Part shown: positions 1-6,655 of the stretch, in pieces
How the letters are laid out: every line of letters begins with the position of its first letter
Numbering within the stretch: the first letter of the stretch is position 1
Assembly: GCA_019409045.1 (NCBI GenBank)
Contig: DXVG01000006.1
Coordinates: 1 to 20,070, forward strand
Reading direction: 5' to 3'
Length of the DNA: 20,070 nt
DNA from: Clostridiales bacterium
Lineage (GTDB): Bacteria; Bacillota; Clostridia; Christensenellales; Aristaeellaceae
Made by a program: the position numbers and the translations under genes
The notes under the pieces: model-generated
What the model saw: only the letters and a program-made list of their open reading frames with translations
The model's database searches: none
Told to the model about the DNA's origin: nothing

Positions 1-79
1 CATCCGGCTCGTGAAGGCTTGATTGTCGCCTTACATTTGTAGCATTGTAGCTCTGTGTCCGTAAAAAAATCGCATTGTA

Positions 80-292
80 TTATATATGAGCGGCCAACTG
101 ACTTTGGGATGATGACGATGCTCTCTCATGACGTTCCCTCCTTATCTTCGCAAAAAACCAGCTATCCCCTTTGCCGCGGTAAAAGTCGTTGATGCTTTCA
201 GCGCGCACCACAATCCATCCGAGTTGACCCTTCGTTTTCTTTGCATTGAATGGATTATTCTTCGACACCTTCCCGGTTGTCCTCTTGAACAT
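80..292 (-). CDS. Small hypothetical basic protein (70 aa)
   Basis: I do not recognise this protein. It is about 70 residues and strongly basic in its N-terminal third (MFKRTTGKVSKNN...). The middle has hydrophobic and aromatic residues (GQLGWIVVRAES, DSWFFAKI), and the C-terminus is low-complexity and Ser/Gln-rich. There is no signal peptide or membrane segment. I chose the ATG at 292 because a GGGGGAAGG purine run lies a few bases upstream; in-frame ATGs at 313, 322 and 328 are possible but lack this. A good promoter (-10 at 327-332, -35 at 351-356) lies 35 bases upstream of the start, which supports expression. The stop is TAA at 80. It could also be a fragment of a larger ancestral gene. 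Confidence 0.45.
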   Translation of the reverse strand: MFKRTTGKVSKNNPFNAKKTKGQLGWIVVRAESINDFYRGKGDSWFFAKIRRERHERASSSSQSQLAAHI

Positions 293-310
293 GGTCCTTC
301 CCCCATACAG

Positions 311-362
311 CATTCGTCGCATTTGCATTCTACCATGCAGCTTCCGGCACCGTCAACGATTC
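311..362 (-). repeat. Copy 1 of a ~52-bp promoter-bearing repeat
   Basis: This stretch aligns without gaps to 1958-2009, with 40 of 52 positions identical by my hand count. The most conserved blocks are GAATCGTTGAC (including the -35 box) and TAGAAT (the -10 box), read on the minus strand. Both copies lie upstream of small minus-strand ORFs. Confidence 0.6.
327..356 (-). promoter_or_regulatory. Sigma-A-type promoter, copy 1
   Basis: On the minus strand the -35 box is TTGACG (356-351) and the -10 box is TAGAAT (332-327), 18 bases apart. Each matches consensus at five of six bases. The predicted transcript starts near 320 and would carry the RBS and ATG of the small ORF at 80-292. The same two boxes and spacing recur at 1974-2003. 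Confidence 0.55.
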
Positions 363-714
363 TTGCGGCGGGGAAAGGAGGCGCGGGCGGTGGGGGAATG
401 CGCCCGGAAGCGGCCCTACACACGGCATATGCGGCGGGGGAGGGCGGCCTGAGATGTTCTTCCGCGTGCGGCTGGCTTGGCCTGTATGCACAGGCGTCTT
501 ATGCCAAGGCCGGGCCGGAAATGCGCAAGACATGTGAAGCCCCGCTTTGCTGGTTCAGGTCAAAGATGCGACGATTCCCAGGCCGTCAGTCGCCGCTGTG
601 AAAAGGGGAGCGGCGCGATGATTTGCGCCATCCCCGGTGGGGAAGCGCCTATGTCAGGAAAACCAGCCCTGCGCAGAAAGTGCGGAAATCATGAAAGATG
701 CCGCCAATCTGGAA
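357..714. other. GC-rich stretch with no convincing gene
   Basis: I see no ORF with protein-like composition plus an RBS here. The stretch is G-rich on the plus strand and then holds two short inverted repeats: 591-597 with 609-615 (7-bp stem), and 625-648 (GCGC plus TCCCC/GGGGA arms). Neither is followed by a T-run on either strand, so I do not call them terminators. It separates the minus-strand ORF ending at 715 from the promoter at 327-356. Confidence 0.4.
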
Positions 715-939
715 CTAATTCTTTCGATTATCCTTTCGATCCTTTCGTTCCTCCCATAAGAGCAAAATCCAGACAAAGATTATTATTACAAGTCCAACCA
801 TCGCAATTTGCAGAAGAATAGTAAGAATATTCATTATTATCTCAGACGAACAATTCAACCATTCCAATATGCATCGACTTAACTCCAGCACAAATATAAG
901 GATTGACCAAATTGCCGCAAACACTTTGAATTTCTACAT
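715..939 (-). pseudogene. Small membrane-protein ORF with TAG as second codon
   Basis: Unrecognised. The frame opens with ATG at 939, which has an AGGGGAG ribosome site 9 bases upstream, and is followed directly by TAG (936-934). It then stays open for 73 further codons to TAG at 715. The encoded chain has a short Lys/Phe-Lys start, one hydrophobic segment (FAAIWSILIFVLEL), a second long one (about 20 aliphatic residues after MNIL) and a charged tail (EERKDRKDNRKN). That is a normal layout for a small two-segment membrane protein. Without readthrough, translation could start only at GTG 924 or ATG 834, and neither has a good ribosome site. Alternatives are a nonsense mutation, an assembly error, or a 39-residue single-span peptide from ATG 834 as the true product. 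Confidence 0.4.
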
Positions 940-1033
940 AGCTTCCACTCCCCTCACACTCTTTTACGACGAAAGAGCCCCATATTAGACCTTGCACCAA
1001 TGGTTTCGATGATACAATGATACAAGCCCGCTG

Positions 1034-1303
1034 TTAGTGCCTGTCCGCTATTTCGCTTAAGTACTTCAAATTTGCTTCCGTATTGGAGCCACAGTCCACT
1101 CTACGGATGGACGCCTTGTCCACATATATCCGCCCGTTACGCACCCCATTAGAATCGACCTGGCAAATCCCCCATATCGCTTCATTCGTTTTGAATATAT
1201 AGCCCGAAACATCAAAGACGCCGCTTGAATTCAATTCCACCGAAACGAATTCCTTTTCGCTTTGAGCATATGCGCCAAGCGCGTCCCTGAAAGGGAGCGA
1301 CAT
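1034..1303 (-). CDS. Small hypothetical soluble protein (89 aa)
   Basis: Not recognised with certainty. The product is about 89 residues, soluble and predicted beta-rich. It has alternating hydrophobic strands (EFVSVELNSSG, FDVSGYIFKTN, AIWGICQVDSNG, GRIYVDKASIRRVD) and a short C-terminal helix (NTEANLKYLSEIA). The pattern is reminiscent of small five-stranded barrel folds in Gram-positive bacteria, but this is impression, not homology. I chose ATG 1303, which has a weak GGGA element 6 bases upstream; a TTG at 1315 in the same frame would add four residues. It lies 83 bases downstream of the membrane protein at 1387-1641 and is codirectional with it. It ends in TAA. Confidence 0.5.
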   Translation of the reverse strand: MSLPFRDALGAYAQSEKEFVSVELNSSGVFDVSGYIFKTNEAIWGICQVDSNGVRNGRIYVDKASIRRVDCGSNTEANLKYLSEIADRH

Positions 1304-1322
1304 GCAATTTCCCAATTATGTC

Positions 1323-1350
1323 AATAGCGCAAGTAAGATAATAGCGCAAG
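1323..1350. repeat. 11-bp direct repeat pair, 17-bp period
   Basis: AATAGCGCAAG occurs at 1323-1333 and again at 1340-1350. It sits just upstream of the small gene starting at 1303. On the minus strand the second TTGCGC element could even pose as a -35 box to TATTGA 17 bases later, so it may be part of a promoter or a binding site. Confidence 0.5.
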
Positions 1351-1386
1351 CCGCATGCATTAGAAGCACAATAAGTGATATTCTCC

Positions 1387-1641
1387 CTATGGCTTGTTTT
1401 GTGCCGTAGGTTCGCAAATAGCAGACGGAAAAGCCAATGGAAGGGCACATACGATGGGAATCAAGGCTATCCTTAAAAATTCACCCCAAAATGTTGTCGG
1501 ACGAGTAGAATAGATGCCCGCTACATTGCCATCTGCAAAAAATGAAGGCTCAATTACACAAAGCCCCACATAGCATACAAGCAACAGCGTTTCGATCATA
1601 CAATACATGACGCCAACTTTATCAAGAAGCGGTTTTCTCAT
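1387..1641 (-). CDS. Small hypothetical membrane protein (84 aa)
   Basis: Unrecognised. The start at ATG 1641 is well supported: an AGGAGGG ribosome site lies 8 bases upstream (1650-1656). The protein begins with a short basic stretch (MRKPLLDK). It has one hydrophobic helix near residues 10-31 (VGVMYCMIETLLLVCYVGLCVI), an extracytoplasmic-looking loop of about 25 residues, and a second helix near 60-78 (LRIALIPIVCALPLAF) with a short tail. It is a plain two-span membrane protein with no family motif I can name. It follows the ORF at 1686-1910 by 44 bases, and the two could share the promoter at 1974-2003. It ends in TAG. Confidence 0.6.
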   Translation of the reverse strand: MRKPLLDKVGVMYCMIETLLLVCYVGLCVIEPSFFADGNVAGIYSTRPTTFWGEFLRIALIPIVCALPLAFPSAICEPTAQNKP

Positions 1642-1685
1642 GCCATATCCCTCCTGCACCCCATACTATCTCCAGAGAAAATACA

Positions 1686-1910
1686 CTACGCTCTGTAGAA
1701 ATGTGTTCCGGCCTGCCTGAGCGTTTTCAACACGGATTCGCATTTGTGATTCCACGAGGGGTCAATGGCGAACGGGTAATCAAAGGCACCCCATTCCTGT
1801 GGGATCATAATAGCTGTTGCGTCACAAAAGAAAAAGTCCACCTGTCTTGGTTCCGCTGCAAAAACCAGCTTCGTTTTTTTCGCGCACACATCGCAGAACA
1901 AATGTTTCAA
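1686..1910 (-). CDS. Hypothetical protein or gene fragment (74 aa)
   Basis: Not recognised. The reading frame looks genuinely coding: FCDVCAKKTK contains a CxxC pair that could begin a small zinc-binding fold, followed by well-mixed sequence (MIPQEWGAFDYPF, SWNHKCESVLKTL). The start is doubtful. The only candidate before the conserved-looking part is TTG at 1910, with no ribosome site and an in-frame TAG nine bases before it. A 17-codon ORF (ATG 1960) ends in TGA overlapping that TTG by three bases (TTGA), so coupled translation is possible. Otherwise this is the 3' remnant of a frameshifted gene. A promoter lies upstream at 1974-2003. Confidence 0.4.
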   Translation of the reverse strand: MKHLFCDVCAKKTKLVFAAEPRQVDFFFCDATAIMIPQEWGAFDYPFAIDPSWNHKCESVLKTLRQAGTHFYRA

Positions 1911-1957
1911 ACATCGGCGCTAATGCCAGCTTGTAGAATTTGACGGCCGATGCGCCC

Positions 1958-2009
1958 CATGCGCCGCACCTGTATTCTATCATGCGTAATCCGGCGCTGT
2001 CAACGATTC
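1958..2009 (-). repeat. Copy 2 of a ~52-bp promoter-bearing repeat
   Basis: Ungapped partner of 311-362, with 40 of 52 positions identical by hand count. It contains the promoter at 1974-2003. It lies between the terminator of the kinase/regulator operon and the small ORFs at 1034-1910. Confidence 0.6.
1974..2003 (-). promoter_or_regulatory. Sigma-A-type promoter, copy 2
   Basis: On the minus strand there is a perfect -35 TTGACA (2003-1998), an 18-base spacer and a -10 TAGAAT (1979-1974) matching five of six. It would drive the small ORFs from 1910 downwards. It lies downstream of the operon terminator at 2051-2084, so those ORFs form a separate transcription unit. Confidence 0.6.
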
Positions 2010-2050
2010 CCGTGGCCTCGCCCCGGCGCACAATGCGCGATTCGCGGCAT

Positions 2051-2084
2051 AAAAAGGGGAAGCCGGCGCGATTCTCCGGCTCCC
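2051..2084 (-). terminator. Intrinsic terminator of the kinase/regulator/URO-D operon
   Basis: On the minus strand, GGGAGCCGG (2084-2076) can pair with CCGGCTTCCCC (2066-2056) with a single bulge, followed by TTTTT (2055-2051). It begins 16 bases after the stop codon at 2100. Confidence 0.7.
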
Positions 2085-2099
2085 GCGTGCGCAGGGGGT

Positions 2100-3167
2100 C
2101 TATATCTCCCGATCTCCCCGCCAGTCGCGCACGGCCTCGACCATTGCGATATATCCCTCCGTGGGCACATACTCGGGGATGGAATTTCCGCTGGCAAAGG
2201 CAATGCCGCCGTGGCCGCTGACCTTGCCGAGGCAGTCGTTTATATAATTGCGTATATACTCGGGCGACTGGCGGCAGACCACGTCGGTGTCGATGCCGCC
2301 GAAGTTGCCGATGCGGTCGCCGTACCGCTCCACCCACACGGTGAAGTGCGCGATGGAATCCTCGTTGGAGTGCTTTGCGTCTATGTTGGCGATGTCGATG
2401 ATGTCGTCAAACACGCGGAACAGGTTGCCGCAGGAGTGGAGCAGGAACGGCCTGCCGGTCGCATGCACGAGGTCCGTGACGCGGCGGTACTGCGGCAGTA
2501 TGTGCTCGCGAACGTCGTCCACGGACAGCAGCGTCGCCGTGTTGAAGCCCAGATCGTCCCCGAAGCGCAGCACGCAGTACGCGTCCGAGTACTCGCGCAG
2601 GAAGCGATCCCATATCTTCACATGCACATCGCCCATCTTCCGAAACAGATCGGCGTACAGCTCCGGGTCGTCCTCGCGCATGAAGCAGAGGTTGATGTAG
2701 CCCACGAGATCCTGCACGCACTCGAACACGCCGTTGCCAACGCCGCCGATGGCCTTCATGCCCTGCGGGCAGGTATTGGCCAGCGAGCGGAAGCACTTGC
2801 CGAAGCGCTCGAAGTAGATGTCCGCGAGCTCGTCCCACGGATACTTCTCGAAGTCGGCGCGCTCCTTTATGCAGCCCTCCGCGTGCGCGCCCAGCGCGCC
2901 GCCGCCGGGAAGTATGTCCGTGATGCAGCACTCATACGAGGCCGTGTCGTAGCCCATGCGCCGCCAGAACGACCAGTAGCTCGCAAACGCCGCGTCCCGC
3001 GCGGAGGCGTCCGCGTCCTCCATGTGCTCATAGGGGTCCACGCCGATGATGTCCTTCATCACGCGCCCGCAAATGATGTGCTCGTACAGCGGCATGCGCG
3101 GCGCAGATATGTTTCGCGCCGCCATGACCAGATTGTTGTAATCGGGTACGAAATCATAGTTTTTCAT
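2100..3167 (-). CDS. URO-D superfamily protein (uroporphyrinogen decarboxylase/cobamide methyltransferase-like)
   Basis: A 355-residue protein of the URO-D fold, which covers uroporphyrinogen decarboxylase and corrinoid-methyltransferase-associated MtaA/MtbA enzymes. The key visible motif is LLHSCGN at residues 242-248. Its H-x-C is the metal-binding pair of the MtaA-type branch. The later glycine-rich segment (GHGGIAFASGNSIPEY) has no cysteine where I would expect the third ligand. I see no arginine-rich uroporphyrinogen-binding motif near the N-terminus, so heme synthesis is unlikely. I chose ATG 3167: it overlaps the regulator's stop as ATGA and has AGGAGG 11 bases upstream. GTG 3176 sits only 2 bases from that AGGAGG. 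It is the third gene of the kinase-regulator operon, and a second URO-D-type gene lies in the divergent sugar operon. The substrate is unknown. Confidence 0.85.
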   Translation of the reverse strand: MKNYDFVPDYNNLVMAARNISAPRMPLYEHIICGRVMKDIIGVDPYEHMEDADASARDAAFASYWSFWRRMGYDTASYECCITDILPGGGALGAHAEGCIKERADFEKYPWDELADIYFERFGKCFRSLANTCPQGMKAIGGVGNGVFECVQDLVGYINLCFMREDDPELYADLFRKMGDVHVKIWDRFLREYSDAYCVLRFGDDLGFNTATLLSVDDVREHILPQYRRVTDLVHATGRPFLLHSCGNLFRVFDDIIDIANIDAKHSNEDSIAHFTVWVERYGDRIGNFGGIDTDVVCRQSPEYIRNYINDCLGKVSGHGGIAFASGNSIPEYVPTEGYIAMVEAVRDWRGDREI

Positions 3168-4639
3168 GTGCTCCACATCCTCCTGTATTTGTTGGGGCTT
3201 ACCCCCATGCGCTCCTTGAATATCTTGGAAAAGTAGTGCGGGTCCTCAACGCCCACCAGCTGTCCGATGCGGCCCACCGGGTCGTCCGTGCTCAGCAGCA
3301 GCTCGCAGGCGCGGTTGATGCGCAGGTTGGTGACATATGTGTTAAAGTAGATGCCCGTCTTCTGCCGAAAGACCTGCCCCAGATAGTTCGCCGAGAAATA
3401 GTACATCTCCGCGAGGCGCACCAGGGATATGTCCTCCGACAGGTGTTTGCGTATGTAGTCGATGATCTCATCCACGGTATCGCGCCCGGGCGCGTCCGCC
3501 TTGCGCACGCACAGCCTTCGCGCCCAGTCCGCCAGCGAGCGGCTGATGGCGTCAAGATCGTCCGACATGACGCTGCCAAAGGCCGTGCTGACCAGAATCG
3601 AACGGTCGAACTTCTCAAGGCACATGATGACGGAGAAGACCGCCCTTTCGAGCATGCGGTAGTTGCGCGCGCAGGACACCGCGCGCTCCACCAGCGCCGC
3701 CACGCCCTCGGGATCGGCGGCGTACAGGCGGGACTGTATCTCCTCGCTCAGGCCGTTGAGCTGCTTGTCAAAGCCCGGCTCGGGCGCCTCGCGCTGATAG
3801 ACGCGCAGGTGCACCGACTTGTCGAACAGAAAGTCGTTGCACGTCTTGCAGGCGTCGCTCAGCGCCTGAAACACATACGACGGCTCGGTAAACCTCCCGG
3901 AGACGCCCGCGTAGATCTGCGGGGAAAAGTACTGGCCGACAGTGTCGCACAGGTGGCGCATAGCCGCCTCCACGCGCTCGGTCTGCGCGCATCCAATGAG
4001 CATTGCGACAAAGGCGTCGTGCGTAAACACGCTGGAGAGGAGCCCTTCCTTTTCCAGCGCGTCGCGCGCAATGGCCGTGAGCACGCCCTGGCTCACCGCG
4101 CGCTCCGTGCTGCGGTCCGGGCGACAGACCGCGACGACCTTGGGCACGTTGCGCATGCCGTGCTCGTCGAACCAGCGCTCGAGCGCCGCCGGGTCGCTCG
4201 CGGCGGGCAGCGCGCTGAGCATCTCCTCCGCCGCCCCGCGCGCGGGCGCCGCGCCGTCGCGCCCGCGGTACTGCTCGGCGATGCGCGCAAGCGTCGGCTC
4301 CAGGTCCTCGGCGGTGAAGCAGGACTTGCTCAGGTACAGCTCCACGCCGTAGCGTATGGCCTGTTGCGCGTATTCAAACTCATCGTAGGCGGAGATGACG
4401 ATGAACTTCGCCTCCGCGTCCATCTCGCGTATGCGGCGCATCAGCTCCAGACCGTCCATCGGCGACATGCGTATGTCGGTGAGAATCAGATGCGGCCGAT
4501 GCCGCGCGTACAGCTCGAGCGCCTTTTCGCCGTTGGGCGCGTCCGCCACTACGCTGAAGCCGTGCTTCTCCCAGTCGATCATGGACTGCAGGCCGACGCG
4601 AACGAGGAATTCGTCCTCGACGATCATGACTGGGATCAT
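3164..4639 (-). CDS. YesN-type response regulator, REC plus AraC helix-turn-helix
   Basis: A 491-residue cytosolic response regulator. The receiver domain covers residues 1-125, with acidic E8/D9/E10, phosphoacceptor D55 in LILTDIRMSPMDG, S83 and K105. A middle region of about 250 residues follows (typical of YesN-like proteins). The C-terminal AraC-family double helix-turn-helix spans about 388-488 (ISLVRLAEMYYFSANYLGQVF, then VGVEDPHYFSKIFKERMGVSP). The start ATG at 4639 overlaps the kinase stop in an ATGA, indicating translational coupling. It is inferred to be phosphorylated by the adjacent kinase and to bind DNA near the divergent promoter region at 6449-6620. AraC-type regulators usually bind direct repeats, so the palindrome at 6484-6497 may belong to another factor. 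Confidence 0.95.
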   Translation of the reverse strand: MIPVMIVEDEFLVRVGLQSMIDWEKHGFSVVADAPNGEKALELYARHRPHLILTDIRMSPMDGLELMRRIREMDAEAKFIVISAYDEFEYAQQAIRYGVELYLSKSCFTAEDLEPTLARIAEQYRGRDGAAPARGAAEEMLSALPAASDPAALERWFDEHGMRNVPKVVAVCRPDRSTERAVSQGVLTAIARDALEKEGLLSSVFTHDAFVAMLIGCAQTERVEAAMRHLCDTVGQYFSPQIYAGVSGRFTEPSYVFQALSDACKTCNDFLFDKSVHLRVYQREAPEPGFDKQLNGLSEEIQSRLYAADPEGVAALVERAVSCARNYRMLERAVFSVIMCLEKFDRSILVSTAFGSVMSDDLDAISRSLADWARRLCVRKADAPGRDTVDEIIDYIRKHLSEDISLVRLAEMYYFSANYLGQVFRQKTGIYFNTYVTNLRINRACELLLSTDDPVGRIGQLVGVEDPHYFSKIFKERMGVSPNKYRRMWST

Positions 4640-6426
4640 GATTCTCCTCCTTCCTCGAAGAAGCTCAGCGGCTGCGTGAGCGTGACCACCGTGCCCTGTC
4701 CGGCCCTTGAGCGGAACTGGACGCCGTAGGTCTCGCCGAAGGTGAGGCGAAGCCTGCTTTGCACATTGGATATGCCGATGCCCGCGTGCAGATGCGCACC
4801 GTCGCGCCTCGGGGGCTCGGGCAGCGCGCCGTCCTCCAGCGTCACGCCGCAGCCGTTGTCCTCCACGGTGAACACCAGCGCGCCATCCTTCGCGCTCGCG
4901 CTCACGCGAATCACGCCGGGGCGCTCAAAGTTGCAGAAGCCATGCACAAAGCTGTTTTCCACGATGGGCTGCAACAGAAGCCCGAGCGTGCGGGCGTTTT
5001 CCAGCCCCTCGTCGATGGAGAGCTCCAGGTCGATCCGGCAGTTGTAGCGGAAGCGTATGATCTCGGCGTACAGCGCCACATGCTCAAATTCCTCGCCCAC
5101 GCGTATGCAGGTCCCGCGCTGGCCCGTCGTCAGCTTCAGCAGTCGCACCAGCGAGGAGATCATCTCCGCCACGCGCGGCGCCTTTTGCATCAGCGCCATC
5201 CAGCGTATGGAATCGAGCGTGTTGTACAGAAAATGCGGGTTGATCTCCGAGCGCAGCGCGTCCATCTCCGCCGCGCGCCGCTGCGCCTCGATCTGCCGGT
5301 TGTGCTCGATGAGCGAGGAGATCTGGCCGATCATGTCGTCGTACTGCGCGGCGAGGGCATGCACCTCCCGAATGGGCGAATTTACTTCGCTCAGGCGAAG
5401 TTCCCCGTCTCCGGAGCTGGCCATCGCCGCGGAGAGCGCGCGGAAGGGCCGCGTGAAGGCGCGGCTGAACACCAGAATCAGCGCAAGGCCCGCAAGCAGC
5501 GCGATCAGCGCCATGCACAGCACCTGCGTCTGCAGGCGCGCAAGGTCGGCATACATCACATCCTCCAGAATCAGCGCGACGAGCTCCCAGGGGATCTCCT
5601 CGTTATTCTGGCGGATGACGAAGTAGTTCTCGCCGTCCGCGCGCAGCATCTCGCCCGTGCGCATCGACAGCGCCGAGCCGACGATCTGCTCAAGCTGCGA
5701 CGCGTCCGCGCCGCCCGCGGTGAGTATGACCGAGTTTCCCTCGTCCAGCAGCGCCACGATCGAGCCATCTGCATCCCGCGTCTGGCTCAGCGTATCCGCG
5801 AGGTACGCCTGCTCAAAGGAGAGCACCAGCACGCCCCTGTCTCTGGAGATGCGGGTGTCGTTAAAGGCGCGCGCGTAGATGCAATAGCTGCGGTCATAGC
5901 TGCTGAACGCGTTTTTTCGCAGCTCGTAGCTGGGCAGCAGCACCTCGGCGTCCTCGCCCCGCAGTATGCGCAGAAACCACTCCTCCTGTGGGATGGCGGT
6001 CAGGAATCCCTCCGATTCGACGTCGAACATCGTGATGTACACGTCCGCCAGGTAGACGCCCACGTTGGCGATATGGTGCTGATAGCCCACGGCGGTGTCC
6101 AGTATGGCCTTGGCGCGGCGCTCGTGCAGCGCGCGCTCGGAGGCGGAGGAGGCCGTTCGCGCCAGATTGACCTCGCCGATGAGCTCCGCGTTGTTGTTCA
6201 GCGCGGCGGCGAGCTGCGTCATGTAGTCGACCGACGAGGCGAGCTGGCGGTTGAGCTGGGCAAACATGCGGCCGTAGCCGTCGATGTAGCTGTCCTGGAT
6301 CAACTGCCTGCTGAACACATAGTATGTGAGGCTGAACGCGGCGACGACCAGCGCCAAAATCAGCGCCGTTCCCGTCAGCAGGACGGCGGCGATGCTCCAC
6401 TTTTTTCCACGTCGCACGCTCGCCAC
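4636..6426 (-). CDS. YesM-type membrane sensor histidine kinase
   Basis: A 596-residue kinase of the LytS/YesM class. A first membrane helix (about 11-37) is followed by an extracytoplasmic sensor of about 260 residues with Cache-like character, then a second helix (about 300-322) and a HAMP segment (RAFTRPFRALSAAM onward). The phosphoacceptor is H398 in INPHFLYNTLDSIRW. The ATP-binding region shows the N box (VENSFVHGF, N491), G1 (VEDNGCGV) and G2 (HAGIGISNVQSRL). I chose GTG 6426 because AGGGGA lies 6 bases upstream. The longer frame begins at TTG 6477, inside the -35 box of the likely promoter, and cannot be right if that promoter is used. First gene of a three-gene operon and probable partner of the regulator at 3164-4639. 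Confidence 0.93.
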   Translation of the reverse strand: MASVRRGKKWSIAAVLLTGTALILALVVAAFSLTYYVFSRQLIQDSYIDGYGRMFAQLNRQLASSVDYMTQLAAALNNNAELIGEVNLARTASSASERALHERRAKAILDTAVGYQHHIANVGVYLADVYITMFDVESEGFLTAIPQEEWFLRILRGEDAEVLLPSYELRKNAFSSYDRSYCIYARAFNDTRISRDRGVLVLSFEQAYLADTLSQTRDADGSIVALLDEGNSVILTAGGADASQLEQIVGSALSMRTGEMLRADGENYFVIRQNNEEIPWELVALILEDVMYADLARLQTQVLCMALIALLAGLALILVFSRAFTRPFRALSAAMASSGDGELRLSEVNSPIREVHALAAQYDDMIGQISSLIEHNRQIEAQRRAAEMDALRSEINPHFLYNTLDSIRWMALMQKAPRVAEMISSLVRLLKLTTGQRGTCIRVGEEFEHVALYAEIIRFRYNCRIDLELSIDEGLENARTLGLLLQPIVENSFVHGFCNFERPGVIRVSASAKDGALVFTVEDNGCGVTLEDGALPEPPRRDGAHLHAGIGISNVQSRLRLTFGETYGVQFRSRAGQGTVVTLTQPLSFFEEGGES

Positions 6427-6448
6427 CTCGCTTCCCCTCGTCGAAACA

Positions 6449-6477
6449 ATTATATCATATGTGTTGAAATCGGGCAA
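6449..6477 (-). promoter_or_regulatory. Promoter of the kinase/regulator/URO-D operon
   Basis: On the minus strand the -35 is TTGCCC (6477-6472), the spacer is 17 bases and the -10 is a perfect TATAAT (6454-6449). Transcription would start near 6442, about 16 bases before the GTG start at 6426. This short leader carries the AGGGGA ribosome site. Confidence 0.7.
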
Positions 6478-6483
6478 TCTCTA

Positions 6484-6497
6484 TTGTACATGTACAA
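6484..6497. promoter_or_regulatory. Perfect 14-bp palindrome, probable operator
   Basis: TTGTACATGTACAA is identical to its reverse complement. It lies 6 bp upstream of the -35 box of the kinase promoter and within the divergent control region. The arms resemble half-sites of dimeric helix-turn-helix regulators such as GntR-type proteins. No such regulator is encoded in this window. Confidence 0.55.
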
Positions 6498-6591
6498 GTA
6501 AAATCATACTTTTTTGAAAATCGGCATTGATAATTACAAAATCGGGACGGATTTTTGCGTGCTTTTTCCCCCGGCGGAATGCAAAATTCCA

Positions 6592-6620
6592 TTTACGCCC
6601 GACTGCGATTTTGGTAAAAT
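6592..6620 (+). promoter_or_regulatory. Promoter of the alpha-mannoside transport/GH38 operon
   Basis: -35 TTTACG (6592-6597), 17-base spacer and -10 TAAAAT (6615-6620), with an extended-10 TGG just before it. The -10 matches consensus at five of six bases. Transcription would start near 6627, about 29 bases before the ATG at 6656. A weaker alternative is TTGAAA (6514-6519) with CAAAAT (6537-6542). The surrounding leader has small inverted repeats (AAAATC/GATTTT near 6538-6555; GGAAT/ATTCC near 6576-6590). Confidence 0.5.
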
Positions 6621-6655
6621 ATATATGAAGATACGCATGGGGGAAACCGTGAAAG

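Noticed and set aside
720..750. Threefold CTTTCGAT-like tandem repeat
   Set aside because: It is explained by repeated Lys-Asp-Arg codons in the charged tail of the small membrane-protein frame.
6427..6477. TTG start at 6477 adding 17 residues to the kinase
   Set aside because: TTG 6477 coincides with the -35 box of a TTGCCC-N17-TATAAT promoter and has no ribosome site. GTG 6426 has AGGGGA at proper spacing.
1950..6501. Three long plus-strand frames (1950-3236, 3236-4729, 4759-6501) opposite the URO-D, regulator and kinase genes
   Set aside because: Each mirrors a real minus-strand gene. Composition is Ala/Arg/His/Val-rich and no start has a ribosome site.
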